Positions 20,062 through 31,378 are shown, counted from the stretch's first letter. The stretch is 64,000 nt of DNA from Dactylorhiza incarnata (GCA_033032865.1 JAWHQI010000079.1:7320501-7384500), one strand, 5' to 3'. Notes: a model not told the origin generated them from the letters alone. Numbers and translations: made by a program.

Positions 20062-21265
20062 AAAGTACTTAGCCCCGATGCTGGCCCGCTGACCAGGCTC
20101 CCACCAAGCTGGCAGGGCCGAGGATCGCTCGGTGGCAGGAAGGTTTCAAAGTACTTAGCCAGAATGCTGTCCCGCTGACTAGACTCCCACCAAGCTGGCA
20201 GGGTCGATGATCGCTCGGTGGTAGGAAGGTTTCAAAGTACTTAGCCCCAATACTGGCCCGCTGACAAGGATCCCACCAAGCTGGCAGGGCTGAGGATTGC
20301 TCGGTGGCAGGAAGGTTTCAAAGTACTTAGCTCCGATGCTGGCCCGCTGACCAGGCTCCAACCAAAATGGCAGGGCTGAGGATCGCTCGGAGGCCGGAAG
20401 GTTTCAAAGTACTTAGCCCCGCTGCTGGCCCGCTGACCAGGCTCCCACCAAGCTGGCAAGGCCGAGGATCGCTCGGTGGCAGGAAGGTTTCAAAGTACTT
20501 AGCCCTGATGCTGGCCCGCTGACTAGGCTCCCACTAATCTGGCAGGGCCGAGGATCGCTCGGTGGCAGGAAGGTTTAAAAGTACTTAGTCCCGATGCTGG
20601 CCCGCTGACCACGCTCCCACTAAGCTAGCAGGGCCGATGATCGCTCGGAGGCCAGAAGGTTTTGAAAGTACTTAGCCCCGATGCTGGCCTGCTGACCAGG
20701 CTCCCACCAAGATGGCAGGGCCGAGGATCGCTCGGTGGCTGGAAGTTTTTAAAAGTACTTAGCCCCGATGCTGTACTGCTGATCAGGCTCCCACCATGCT
20801 GGTAGGACTGAGGATCGCTTGGTGGCAGGAAGGTTTCAAAGTACTTAGCCCCGATGCTGGCCCGTTGACTAGGCTCCCACCAAGCTGGCAGGGCCGAGGA
20901 TCGCTCGGTGGCAGGAAGGTTTTAAATTACTTAGCCCCGATTCTGGCCCACTGACCAGGCTCCCACCAAGCTGGTAGGGCCGAGGATCGCTTGGAGGCCG
21001 GAAGGTTTCAAAAGTACTTAGCCCTGATGCTGGCCCGCTGACCAGGCTCCCACCATGCTGTCAGGGCCGAGGATCGCTCGGTGGCAGGAAATTTTCAAAA
21101 GTACTTAGCCCCGATGCTGGCCCGCTGACCAGGCCCCCACCAAGCTGGCAGGGTTGAGGATCGCTCGGTGGAAGGAAGGTTTCAAAGTACTTATCTCCGA
21201 TGCTGGCCCGCTGAACAGGCTCCCAACGAGCTGGCAGGGCCGAGGATTGCTCGGTGGCGAGAAGG
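20062..21265 (+). repeat. 86-bp tandem array, right block (about 14 units)
   Basis: About 14 diverged 86-bp units, continuous in register with the three units before F. Each has the GCTGACCAGGCTCCCACCA and GGCCGAGGATCGCTCGG blocks. Degenerate half-units continue to about 21375. With the left block there are about 17 units. Confidence 0.93.
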
Positions 21266-21375
21266 TGGACCTCTCGGGGAGGCTAAGTAAATTTTTCCCC
21301 CGAGGTGGTTCCGCTGACCAGGCTCTCACTAGTCGGCAGGGCAGGTTGACCTCTCTGGGAGGCTAAGTAAAATTT

Positions 21376-21599
21376 TTCTGAGATAGTGGGAGTCTTTTCA
21401 ACTCCATTTAGCGGAACTCGCCGAATATGCAGGGTTAGACTTTCTTTCCGAGCTTGAAACAAGCTCGCAAAGAGCAAGGATTGTGTATAACCCTGTATTC
21501 GCCGAGTGGACACCTGGGACCCAAGATGTCTCTAGGCCCAGTATTTTTTAGCACAGCCCCAGGCAAGGAGAGGAGCAGGAGAGTTTCTGGGCGGACCCA
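21376..21599 (+). other. J region between the tandem arrays
   Basis: No gene seen. A short inverted pair (AGCTTGAAACAAGCT near 21461) and the TCGCCGA sequences near 21419 and 21499 are the only structure noticed. Confidence 0.3.
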
Positions 21600-21990
21600 G
21601 GAGGGGAGGGAGGGGGGAGCGGGGGAGGCGACCTGCCCCCTGCTTGCCCAACCCTAGTAAGGGGGTGAGAGGGGGAGGCGGCCTGCCCCCTGCTCGCCCA
21701 ACCCTAGTAAGGTGGCGAGCGGGGGAGGCATCCTGCCCCCTGCTCGCCCAGCCCCAGTAAGGGGGCGAGTGGAGAGGCGGCCTTCCCTCACTCGCCCAGC
21801 TCCGAGGCGGCGAGTGGCGGGGCGGCCTGCCCCCACTCGCCCAGCTTCAAGGGGGGCGAGTGGCGGGGCGGCCTGCCCCCACTCACCCAGCTCCAAGGGG
21901 GGCGAGTTGCGGGGCGGCCTGCCCCCACTCACCCAGCTCCAAGGGGGAGAGGGGGGGGGGGGGGGGGGCTGTCCCCACTCGCCCAGTTCC
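21600..21990 (+). repeat. 46-bp G/C-rich tandem array, right copy (about 8 units)
   Basis: Units of 45-46 bases built on GGCGAGTGGCGGGGCGGCC and CCCCCACTCGCCCAG; successive CGAGT blocks lie at 21766, 21811, 21857 and 21903. It contains an 18-G tract (21951-21968). It is the counterpart of the array at 4620-4790. Confidence 0.85.
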
Positions 21991-22500
21991 AAAGTGGGGC
22001 GCCGTGGGCTGCAGGGACAAATTTACCGGGATGCCCTGATGGTCTGCGTATAGCGTATCAGAACAGCGGGATTTGGCTGTTGGCAGGCCAAACCTGGGGG
22101 TATTTTCGTAATCTCTTAGGCTAGAATCTGGCTATTGGCAGACCAAGCAGGGAAATCTATAAACAAGACCAATGGGGCACCTTTGAAGGCAGATCACTCT
22201 CTTTGGGCTACTCTCTCCCCGGGTTTCTTTGGTGGGGGGGGGGGGGGGGGGGGGGAAAGCGCCTCAAAAGGTGCCCCAAGCTCAGCATTGGCTTGGGAGG
22301 GGAAGCACTCTAAGATCTTCCGGGTGCGTGGCGAGACCTCCTCGCTGAGCCCTTGGTCATGTTCCTAGTTCCTTAAGTCTTCGGCCTAACGCTCTCCCTT
22401 GAGAGAAGTAAGTGTGAGGTCACCCCCTCTTTTGGGGACCCCGAACTCCACAAGAGACCAAGTATTGGTTTCAACAGTCGTGGTCTCCCTAACCCAAATT
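21991..22500 (+). other. Probable 3' LTR-like end of J
   Basis: Non-coding, with a 22-G tract (22234-22255) and repeated CTATTGGCAGACCAA / CTGTTGGCAGGCCAA units about 60 bases apart (near 22077 and 22131). The block with CTCTCCCTTGAGAGAAGTAAG near 22390 resembles a gypsy R-U5 region, but I could not find a matching 5' copy, so LTR status is a guess. Confidence 0.35.
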
Positions 22501-22689
22501 CTAGTTTGGCAATAATCCCACCTTGCTATGATCGCCCTAATTCAATATTTGTTGTAAAACCATTTTTAGTGGTCAGTCTGGTTAAGTAAAGTTGCAATGT
22601 GAGTTTTTCAAGAAATGAGATGTTATTTTCTATGCACTTCAAGTGTAGATAAAGCAGGCATCAACAAGTTGTTTTTGCTACCTGACATG
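22501..22689. other. Unassigned AT-rich spacer
   Basis: No recognisable gene or element; it separates remnant J from the 80-bp array. Confidence 0.4.
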
Positions 22690-23061
22690 TCTTTTTTATG
22701 TATACACATATTCTTATATCTTTTTACAGATAGAAACAGGTGTTCGCGAGTTTTCCTTCAGGTACTCGCGTATTATATTTCATATACCTATTTTTATGTC
22801 TTTTTTGCAGAAAGAAACATGTGTTCGCGAGTTTTCTTTTAGGTATTCGTGTACTATATTTCATATTCCGTTTTTATATCTTTTTGCATATAGAAACAGG
22901 TCTTCACGAGTTTTCCTTCAGGTACTCACGTATTATATTTCATATACCTATTTTTATATCTTTTTGTAGATAGAAACATGTGTTCATGAGTTTTCCTTCA
23001 GATAGAAACATGTGTGCGTGAGTTTCATCCAGGTACTCCCGTATTATTTTTTATATATAGT
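22690..23061 (+). repeat. 80-bp tandem array, left block (about 4.5 units)
   Basis: Units of about 80 bases of the form TTTTTATATCTTTTTGCAG...GTGTTCGCGAGTTTTCCTTCAGGTACTCGCGTATTATATTTCATATACC, here described by its blocks. Each unit has a pyrimidine tract ending in CAG, then about 32 bases, then CAG|GTA. The array continues at 30992 after element K. Confidence 0.9.
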
Positions 23062-24626
23062 TGTTGAAAGTGCATAGTGTGCCTTTGAGTATTTTCTAAA
23101 GGGGGGGGGGGGGGGGTGAATACAGATTTAAAAATATTTTCTATCCTATTTGTGCACACACAATAAAAACACTAAGTGTTATGCTTCAACAATACCAAAC
23201 ACATAATAAAATAAATGCAGTTAATGTAAAGCAGAAAAGCTGTAAGCTATATGGGACATCACAGAGAATTAACACACACAGAAGACACCAAATTTTATAG
23301 TGGTTCCCTATAATGTGGGTACTCCACTCTTCTACCATCTGGTAGGAATGCACAACATGTGCATGAGTTTTTTGATATGGAGACTCTTAGAACCAAAGAT
23401 CTTTTGATAAGGAGATCTTGAACCACTGAATCCTTTAGAAGAGGGATTCTTAAAACTCTGTACAGTTGAGGGAAAAAGTAAGAAGAAGGTAAGAAGAAGA
23501 TTAGAATTATGTTCTCAGAATCCTTCAGAAGCACTTCTGTTGCTTCTTTATTTCACAGGATCAGAAAGTGAACCCTTGCTTATGTTAGTGATGATTGCAA
23601 GGGTTATTTAATTAGATCCTTCTCTGTGTATCCTTCTTGTAATCTGGCTATTGTATGATGTAAAAGAAGAAGAAGCAGCCCTGTATCTTTTCTGTGCAGA
23701 GTGAGCACTTGATTTCTATCTATGTCTCTTAGGGTTGAAGGAGGAAGAAGAAGGAACCCTAATCGACAACAAGATGAATAATGTAATGAATGCTCTGTTG
23801 TTTTCTTCTCTTCTCAGCCTACTTATTGTCCATCATTTGATTTGAATTTCTTTCTTCTTTTGGACAGACCTGAGAAGGTATTCTTATTGGATACTTGATT
23901 TCTCTTCTTCTTTTGTTCCCGACCCGTCTATTACAATCTATTTTATTCCAAGAATGCTTTTGCTCTTCTGGAATACTTCTTTCCTTTTTTGGCAACAAAT
24001 TAGCCGTTGGACAACTATCTTCAGTATGGTGGACCTTCTAAAAAGATATTAGAAAGACATATGGAAAGAATTCCTTTTTCTGACTGTATTCGACGCTGCG
24101 TCGACTTCATCTTTCTTCATGTCGATGCACCTCTTATTTCTTATCGACGTGGCTTTGAATTGCTCCTTAGCTCTGGTTGAACTCAGATGTCGACGTTGCG
24201 TCGATTACGTATCGACATAACCGTCGAGTTGAAGACTTAGACTTGACCTTCATCTTTTGCGTCGAGTGGAAGTTGAAGTTGCGTCGACTTCTCAGATAGT
24301 TTCAACTGGGTCTTCCTTCTGCGTCGAGATCCTTTCGATGTTGCGTCGACTTGTTATACTTCGACAGAGAGATTGAGTTGCTTGGACTTCTAGTATGAGT
24401 TGCATCGACATCAAGTCGAAGTTGTGTCGTCTTATATTCGACGCAAGTATTAATTCAACTCAGATTGTGCTTTTCCTGACCTGGTCTTGACACTCTAAGG
24501 TGAGTGAGACATCCTAAGACATCTAATGACCAAATTACCCTTACTATACAATAGGTAATAAAACTAAGAGGTAAAATCACTTATAGTTAATTTGTTAAGT
24601 TAAATCAAAAAGGGTTTTTCCCAACA
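23062..24626 (-). repeat. 3' LTR of K (1565 bp)
   Basis: On the + strand it begins TGTTGAAAGTGCATAG and ends TTTTTCCCAACA. It has a 16-G tract next to GTGAATAC at 23101-23116 and the GCGTCGA motif array at 24085-24446. No clear TATA box was found. Confidence 0.9.
24085..24446 (-). repeat. U3 motif array of K LTR (TTGCGTCGA)
   Basis: About a dozen copies of (A/C)TGCGTCGA, TCGACG or close variants (for example TCGACGCTGCGTCGACTT near 24089 and TCGACGTTGCGTCGATTA near 24191). It occupies about 180-540 bases from the LTR 5' end. The same motif recurs at 26805-27140 inside K. Confidence 0.82.
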
Positions 24627-24640
24627 ATATCCCCCTATTT
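24627..24640 (-). other. Polypurine tract of K
   Basis: Minus strand TAGGGGGATAT abuts the TGTTGGG start of the 3' LTR. Confidence 0.75.
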
Positions 24641-25015
24641 ATCTTAACAAAATTTACATATTGTTTTAAAGTGATTTTACACATTCTTTGACATAAAATC
24701 AATACAGGCAAAACATACATAGACAATAGAGAAAAATGAATGGAATCACATCAGGAAACCACATTGTTCTTAATAGTTGTATCCACCAGAGAATAGAACT
24801 GTACTGAGCTCATAATTATAGTGTACCTGGACTTCACTGTCATTTATCAGGGGTTTTCCTTTTCCTGGAGAATACTTTTGGAACTACCTTCCTTGCAATA
24901 AATGCAAGAGGTTCTTCATCTTCTTGAAGATTCCTATCAGCTTCTTTATTGACTTCATCATCTTTGGGAAGCTCACCATCTTTAGGAAGCTCATTATCAT
25001 TAGGAAGCTCCCCCC
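24641..25015 (-). other. Non-coding 3' region of K
   Basis: AT-rich sequence between the additional ORF and the polypurine tract. An acidic frame continuing the ORF may extend to about 24860 on the minus strand, but with stops. Confidence 0.4.
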
Positions 25016-26635
25016 CTAAGATTGAGCATTCTCCTCAGCATCCTGAGCAGCTTCCTTAGCAATTGTTGCAACTTCATCCAAAAGTAGATCATCTACAAGG
25101 AGATCCCCCTGATTTTCTGTATGCAATTCTCCAGCTGGTTCCTGAGAAATTGTAAGAAGCTTCCCCTGATTTGGTGCTTCTTCTTCAGCTATCATCTCTT
25201 CCTGGTTCAACTTTGCATCTGATTCTTGAACTGGAAGCTCAGGCTCCCCCTGATTCTCTTGAGGCTCCACTTGAGACTCCCCCCTGAGCATTTGCATCTT
25301 GGAAGATAATTATTTTGCCAGGGGCTTCAACATCCTTGCCCTTTTGATGGCCACTCATCTCTAGAATAGGTCTTTCCTCCTCCTGAATTTTCTCCCCCTT
25401 CTTAACCTTACTGGCAAGTAGGTTAAGAAATTATTTGTCACCAAGGAGGAAGACATGAATTCTTTGAGACCCTGAAGAGACCTCTTTGAATCTAGGAGTT
25501 CAGAGTCCATTTGGGAGTACTACTTTTCAAATCTTCTGGCTTAGTTGGCCAGTAGGTCAGCAAATGTGCTGGAGGCCAAACCTACTGCCTTTGAGATAAC
25601 TTGCTCAAGGTCAATGGGAGGGGTAGGTGTGGTAGATATAGGAGGTGGTGATGGTAAGTTCTCTTGGGTATCTTCAAAGTCTTGGTGGATGGGAGAATGG
25701 GGTGGATAGACTTCTGGAGAAACATGGTATGATGGTGGTGGTGGAGGAGCAGACTGAATGTCTGTGATGATAATGGATGGTTGATGTTGTTGCTGGAGGG
25801 AAGGTTGGGCTGTAGTTTCTGGAGCTGGGATTGGAGCTTGCTGTGTTTCTGCAGGGACTTGTACTTGGATGCCATCCCTTGGGAGATCTAGGACCGTGTC
25901 CTGTAGAGTTGGAGAAGGAGGAGGAGAAGGTTCAGATTGACCAGACTTCAGAATCTGCCTGGTCCACTTAGAGAATATTCCTATGTTCAACCTTTTTTCT
26001 GGAGGAATGGGCACTCCTTTGGATTTGCAAACCATTGGGTAGTGATGGAGGAGCACCTGGCTCATGATTCTCATATAGGCATTTTCTTTGTGGGCATATT
26101 TGTGCCCAATCATTCTTAGGAGACATCTCCACCATTTTATCTTCTTCTGAAGGACCAGAATGCCCATGATCTGCAGCTGCTGCTTGGGAATAGCATCGTG
26201 AGCTGAGATTTTGCAAAGGAACACCTTCCCTACAATGTCAGCCAGAAACCTGTAGTCCTCTCCAAGATCAATCTTCTTTAGATTGATGGCTCTATCTTAC
26301 TTGAACTGCATGATCTCCAAGACTTTCTTTGTCTCTTCTCCTGTCAATTCATCAGATTCATCACCTGTTAGTAGATCAAAGGTGAGAGATAATATTTGCT
26401 CGATAATGCTAATATCATTCTCAGATATCTTCCCAGTGAGGGATCCATCCTCTCCTAGGTGAATGTTGTCCTTAAGCTCTGTCAGCTCAACATCCAAAAT
26501 CTTGCATCTGGTGGATATTAATTTGGTTAACCCAGCAGATTGAAACAAGCCAAGAATGGCTTTGAAATTAGCTGAGGCAACATTGAAGGAGTCGATATCT
26601 ACATCAAAACCTGAATTAATCTTTGGAGGAGCCAT
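25016..26635 (-). pseudogene. Additional ORF of K (after the position of pol), broken
   Basis: Best start is the ATG at 26635 (MAPPKIN), as A's additional ORF also begins MAP. An in-frame upstream ATG at 26767 would add 44 hydrophobic residues, which look like untranslated leader. The frame runs to 25541 with one in-frame stop at 26297-26299. It continues with further stops and a frame change to an acidic tail ending at 25016. The N-terminal 250 residues look globular. Next comes a Pro/Gln/Ser-rich segment (SEPSPPPSP, QQAPIPAPET), then helical and acidic sequence. I see no transmembrane pair, signal peptide or known catalytic motif. SIRE elements often carry a so-called env-like ORF here; function is unknown. 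It may be related to putative plant transposon-protein domains, but this needs a search. Confidence 0.65.
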
Positions 26636-26804
26636 TGATTTTGAGGTACCTGCAAACAGATGAGAAAAGAGAGAGGGAAAGAGAGAGACAAGAGCACGAG
26701 AGAACTGGAGAAGGAGAGAGCACGAGATCAAGGAGAGGAAAATTTGAAATTGTAAATGATTCGACACTGAAGTAGCTTAAAAGAAGATGATTCGTCGCAA
26801 CTTA

Positions 26805-27140
26805 GGGTTTAAGTCGAAGCACCGTCGATATACATTAGTATTCAACGCGCCAAAATATGCCAGGACAGCTTCTAGAAGCGATCCTGCGCACGCTTGCATC
26901 TCGACGTTGCTTCGATTACCATTCGACGCAACTTTGAGTTTGTTTAAAACAAATAAGTCGACATTGCGTCGAGTTGTAATTGACATGACCTCAAATTTTA
27001 ATCAGCAACTATTAAGTCGATGCATGCGTCGATATAAACTTGATGTTGCGTCGAATATCATTCGTATTATCCACTCTGATTGGCTCTCGACGCTTGCGTC
27101 GAGTAGAACCCGATGATAGGTCGAATTCTATTCGACGCAA
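26805..27140 (-). promoter_or_regulatory. Internal motif array of K upstream of the additional ORF
   Basis: At least eight GCGTCGA/TCGACGC-type motifs (near 26811, 26901, 26921, 26957, 27015, 27047, 27087, 27097 and 27134), the same core as in K's LTR U3. It lies 170-505 bases upstream of the ATG at 26635. Between array and ATG the minus strand is rich in CT and CTCT runs and has a TTTGCAG just before the ATG, like a 5' leader with a possible 3' splice site. A TATA-like TGTATATC is at about 26828-26836. The inference is an internal LTR-like promoter. Confidence 0.6.
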
Positions 27141-27379
27141 CTCTGAATAAATAGTTCTATTTTCTTAGAATATTCTTGTTGTTTTTCCCAGCAACGATGT
27201 TTATTGAAAATAGTGTTTATACTATTAATTTTATGAACTATAAGGATAACAAGGGAATTTAAAGGAGAAATCACTTCCTTGGTTTCATTTAGTTCTTCCT
27301 TCATGACCTACATCTTTCTTCCCACTCCATTCTCTCTTAGTATGGATCCTACCTAATCCTGCACAAATAATTCAAACAT
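27141..27379 (-). other. Pol-deletion region of K
   Basis: Between the end of gag and the internal motif array there are only about 240 bases, where about 3.5 kb of copia pol would be expected. No pol motif is visible in any frame. Confidence 0.6.
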
Positions 27380-29300
27380 TAGAAGGAACCTAGGTTACCT
27401 TGGGCCATTTGCTTTTACCATTGTAGGGTTCAATGAAAGAATAGAAGGGTCTTTCATGATACCCTTTTGGATGATTAGGAATGGGTTTCCCAAACTTATG
27501 CTTATTACCTTGGTCTTTCATGATACCCTTTAGAATGAATCTAGATATAGAAGATCAACAGAGTGTCTTATTATTCTATTTTTAGGTTTAGCCTTTTGAC
27601 TGTTTAGTTTCTCTGCATTACTCTTGCCTATTAATTTCTTTTCATTATTTAGAATTACTCTGTTAGGCACAGTTATTTTAGTTGGATTATTACTGTCCTT
27701 AGTTATTGCACTCTCCTCACCTGATTTATAGTCACTAGGTCTAATAAATCTAACTGGATTTTTCTAGGCAGGTTTTCTAGTGGATTCAATGCTAGTGCAT
27801 GGGTATGCTCCTAGTCCTAGGTGCTTAAATCTCATAGAGAGATTTTGTGTAAAGTTTTTGAGTTTTTGACTCCTCCCATTGAGTGAGTCCTCAAAGGCTT
27901 TTGACTTTGTTAGCTCTTCTTTTAACTTTATATTTTCATTTCTTATGTTTATCAGTTCTGTTTCTTTTTCCTGAATTTCATTTCTTAGATTATTGTTTAA
28001 TGAATATAGTTCACCTTTCTTAAAGTTTTCTAGTTCTTCCCTATTTTTTTCTATTTCTGTTTGTATATTAAGGAAATCATTATAGAATTCTTTAAAACAG
28101 TTTTTGAAATCAGCAGAATTGAAATCAAATTCAACAAAAATAGATACCTGATCATCTTCATCATCTGAAGATATTCCCGTGCCATCATGAGGCTACTTCA
28201 GCTTCTTTTTCTTCATCACTTTCTAATGAAGAGGAACTTGACTATGCTTCAGAGTCACTCCAGGTTTCAGCAATGAAACCTTTAGCTTTCTTCTTGTCTT
28301 TCCTCCTAAAAGATATCTTTTTCTTCTCATCTTTGTTGCTGCTCCTGTCCCTTTGCTCCCGTGGGCAATCTGGGGCTATGTGCCCTGGCTTGTTGCAGGT
28401 GAAGCAAATCACCTCCTTCCTCGGAGTCTTGTCATATCCGGGCTTTGAGCTCCTCTCTCTTCTCCTTGAGTCCTTTGTCTTGACCTATTTTCAATATCTC
28501 CTTGCTAGAAGACTGAACATCTCATCTTCAGGAGTGGAGGGCTCTCCTTCAGTAGCTTTCAGAGCAAGGCTCCTTTGGATAGGAGTTAGAGTTGTCTCCT
28601 TTGCCTCTGTTTCAGCTCTATTTTCAGCAACATCTCATATGACTTAAGCTTTCCTAGCAAAGCCTCAGTAGAGATTTCTCTATGACATATAGACTATCTG
28701 ATGACCTAGATCCTTGAATCCCATGAGCTAAGGAAGCACAATAGGATTTTATCATTGATTTCTGTCAAGGAAATTTCCTTGTCCAGACTCCTTAGCTCAT
28801 TGATAATGATGCTGAATCTGTCATACATTTTAGCAACACTTTCTTCAGCTTTCTTTTGAAAATTCTCATATTGGGATATGAGAAGGGACTTCCTGTCCTT
28901 TCTTTCATCAGAGCTCCCTTCCACAAGTCTGGAAAGGGACTCCCATATTTCTTTGGCAGAGTTGCAATCAATAACTTTTTGAAATATGTCATCTGACATA
29001 GTTGAGACCAGGATGTTCATGGCCTTGGCATCACATGCCTTGACCTTCTTCTCAACATCAATCCATTCTTCTCTAGGGACTGTTGTTTGTGTAACTTTTC
29101 CACTAGCATCTTTCCTTATTGGGACTGGGGGACCTATGAGGATGACATTAAAGATTTCTTCATCAATATAGTTCATATAGAGTTTTATTCTGGCCTTTCA
29201 GAGTGTAAACTTGTTCAAATTACACACTGGAGGTCTTGTTGAGGCATAATCCTTAGAACTCAATTTCTTTATAAAATAGATTTATTGTAAAGAAATAAGA
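27380..29300 (-). pseudogene. SIRE-like gag of K, broken
   Basis: Minus-strand reading begins near 29270 (DYASTRPPVCN), has a stop before MNYIDEEIF (29176), and is then open to 28706 through a UBN2 gag domain (NSAKEIWESLSRLVEGSSDERKDRKSLL, YENFQKKAEESVAKMYDRFS). After several stops and frame changes it shows an intact CCHC knuckle near 28360-28405 (CFTCNKPGHIAPDC). A coiled-coil tail follows (about 27850-28080, ELENFKKGELYSLNNNLRNE), with the SIRE-type end HPKGYHERPFYSFIEP near 27440. Gag would package the RNA; this copy is dead. Confidence 0.78.
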
Positions 29301-29349
29301 GTAAGAGGTTTTCTGATCAAGATGTTAACCTTTTAATGATCAACCTCCC

Positions 29350-29360
29350 TCTAATACCAA
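29350..29360 (-). other. Primer-binding site of K (tRNA-iMet, one mismatch)
   Basis: Minus strand TTGGTATTAGAG. One base differs from the TGGTATCAGAG consensus, and the adjoining LTR end has lost its final bases. Confidence 0.7.
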
Positions 29361-30991
29361 TTGAAAGTGCATAGTGTGCCTTTAAGTATACTCTAGAGGG
29401 GGGGGGGGGGGTGAATAGAGATTTAAAAATATTTTCTATCCTATTTATGCACACACAATAAAAACACTAAGTGTTATGCTTCAAGATACCAAACACAGAA
29501 TAAAATAAATGCTGTTAATGTAAAGCAGAAAAGCTGTAAGCTATACGAGACATCACAGAAAATTAACACACACAGAAGACACCAGATTTTATAGTGGTTC
29601 CCCAAAATGTGGGTACTCCACTCTTCTACCACCTGGTAGGAATGCACAACCAATGCTTGAGTCTTTTGATAAGGTGACTCTTAGAACCAAAGATCTTTTG
29701 AAAAGGAGATCTTGAACCACTCAGATCTTTTGATAAGGAGATTTTGAACCACTCAGATCTTTTGATAAGGAAATCTTGAACCACTAAATCATTTGGAAGA
29801 GGGATTCTTAAAACTCTGTACAGTTGAGGGAAAAAGTAAGAAGAAGGTAAGAAGAAGAAGATTAGAATTCTGTTCTCAGAATCCTTCAGAAGCACTTATG
29901 CTGCTTCTTTCTTTCACAGGATCAGAAATGATGTACCCTTGCTTATGATAGTGATGATTGCAAGGGTTATTTAATTAGATCCTTCTCTGTGTATCCTTCT
30001 TGTAATCTGGATGCTATATGATGTAGAAGAAGAAGAAGTAGCCCTATATCTTTTCTGTGCAGAGCGAGCACTTGATTTCTATCTGTGTCTCTTAGGGTTT
30101 AAGGAGGAAGAAGAAGAAGCAACCCTAATCGAAAACAAGCCAAATAATGTAATGAATGCTTTGTTGTTTTCTTCTCTTCTCAGCCTACTTATTGTCCATC
30201 ATTTGATTTGAATTTCTTTCTTCTTTTGGATAGACCTGAGAAGGTATTCTTATTGGATACTTGATTTCTCTTCTTCTTTTATTCCTGACCCATCTATTAC
30301 ATTCTATTTAATTCCAAGAATGCTTTTGCTCTTATGGAATACTTCTTTCCTTTATTGGCAACAAATTAGTCGTTGGACAACTGTCTTCAGTATGGTGGAC
30401 CTTCTGAAAAGATATTTGAAAGATAGTTGGAAAGAATTCCTTTTTTGACTGTATTTGACGCTGCGTTGACTTCATCTTCCTTCATGTCGATGCACCTCTG
30501 AGTTCTTATCGACGTAGCTTTGAATTGTTCCTTATCTCTGGTTGAACTCAGATGTCGACGTTGTGTTGATTACTTATCGTCGTAACCATCGAGTTGAAGA
30601 CTTGGACTTGACCTTCATCTTCTGCGTTGAGTTGAAGTCTAAGTTGCGTTGACTTCTCAGATAGCTTCGACTTGGTCTTCCTTCTGCATCGAGATCCTTT
30701 CAACGTTGCGTCGTCTTGTTATACTTCGACAAAGAGATTGAGTTGCTTGAACTTCTGGTCTGAGTTGTGTCGATATCAAGTCGAAGTTGCGTCGACTTAT
30801 ATTCGATGCAAGTATTAATTCAACTCATATTGTGCTTGTCCCGACCTGGTATTGACACTCTAAGGTGAGTGAGACATCCTAAGACATCTAATGACCAAAT
30901 TACCCCTACTATACAATGGGTAATAAAACTAAGAGGTAAAATCACTTATAATTAATTTATTATGTTAAATCAAAAGGGGTTTTTCCCAACA
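29361..30991 (-). repeat. 5' LTR of K (about 1.63 kb)
   Basis: Homologous to 23062-24626 along its length, but with clear divergence. It carries an extra triplication of a CAGATCTTTTGATAAGGA block near 29690-29790, and its inner TG end is altered. G14 tract at 29398-29411. The GCGTCGA array is at about 30455-30805, more decayed than in the other LTR. Confidence 0.88.
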
Positions 30992-31378
30992 CATGTTCTT
31001 ATATCTTTTTATAGATAGAAATAGGTGTTCATGAGTTTCCTTTAGGTACTCGCGTATTACATTTTGCAACGCGTGTTCTTCATATCTTTTGCAGATAAAA
31101 AATGTGTTCGCGAGTTTCCTTCAGGTACTCGCGTATTATGTTTTCCAATACCTGTTCTTCATATCTTTTCAGATAGAAACATGTGTTTGTGAGTTTTCCT
31201 TCAGGTACTCGCGTATTCTATTTCATATACCTATTTTTATATCCTTTTGCAGATAGAAATAGGTGTTCGCGAGTTTTCCTTCAGGTATTTGCGTAGTATA
31301 TTTTATATACCTATTTTTATATCTTTTTACAGATAGAAACATGTGTTTGTTGGTTTTCCTTCAGGTATTCACGCATTA
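30992..31378 (+). repeat. 80-bp tandem array, right block (5 units)
   Basis: Five diverged units in the same orientation as those at 22690-23061. Element A's LTR begins inside the fifth unit, so both K and A entered the same array. Confidence 0.9.

Larger units (their letters stand above)
4612..22500 (+). mobile_element. Tat-like gypsy remnant J (host of H, S and F)
   Basis: The pieces 4612-5730, 7003-7502 and 20057 to about 22500 are read as one element, because S and F each interrupt it with target duplications. It contains G/C-rich 46-bp repeats, a Tat-type gag, an 86-bp tandem array, and again 46-bp repeats. No protease, RT or integrase is visible, so it is either internally deleted or a non-autonomous gag-only derivative. 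I cannot place its LTR borders; the right limit is approximate. The orientation follows the gag. Confidence 0.5.
23062..30991 (-). mobile_element. SIRE-like element K without pol
   Basis: Minus-strand element with two LTRs (23062-24626 and about 29361-30991), a modified primer-binding site, a decayed SIRE-like gag (about 27380-29300) and a decayed additional ORF (25016-26635). No protease, integrase, RT or RNase H motif lies between them, so pol was deleted and K was non-autonomous or disabled. It interrupts the 80-bp array, but I see no clear 5-bp target duplication. Confidence 0.85.

Noticed and set aside
20062..21265. 86-bp array as a CRISPR
   Set aside because: Units are contiguous without unique spacers, in a plant retroelement.
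23057..30996. Target duplication of K
   Set aside because: ATAGT on the left and CATGT on the right do not match; the insertion is inferred from array interruption only.
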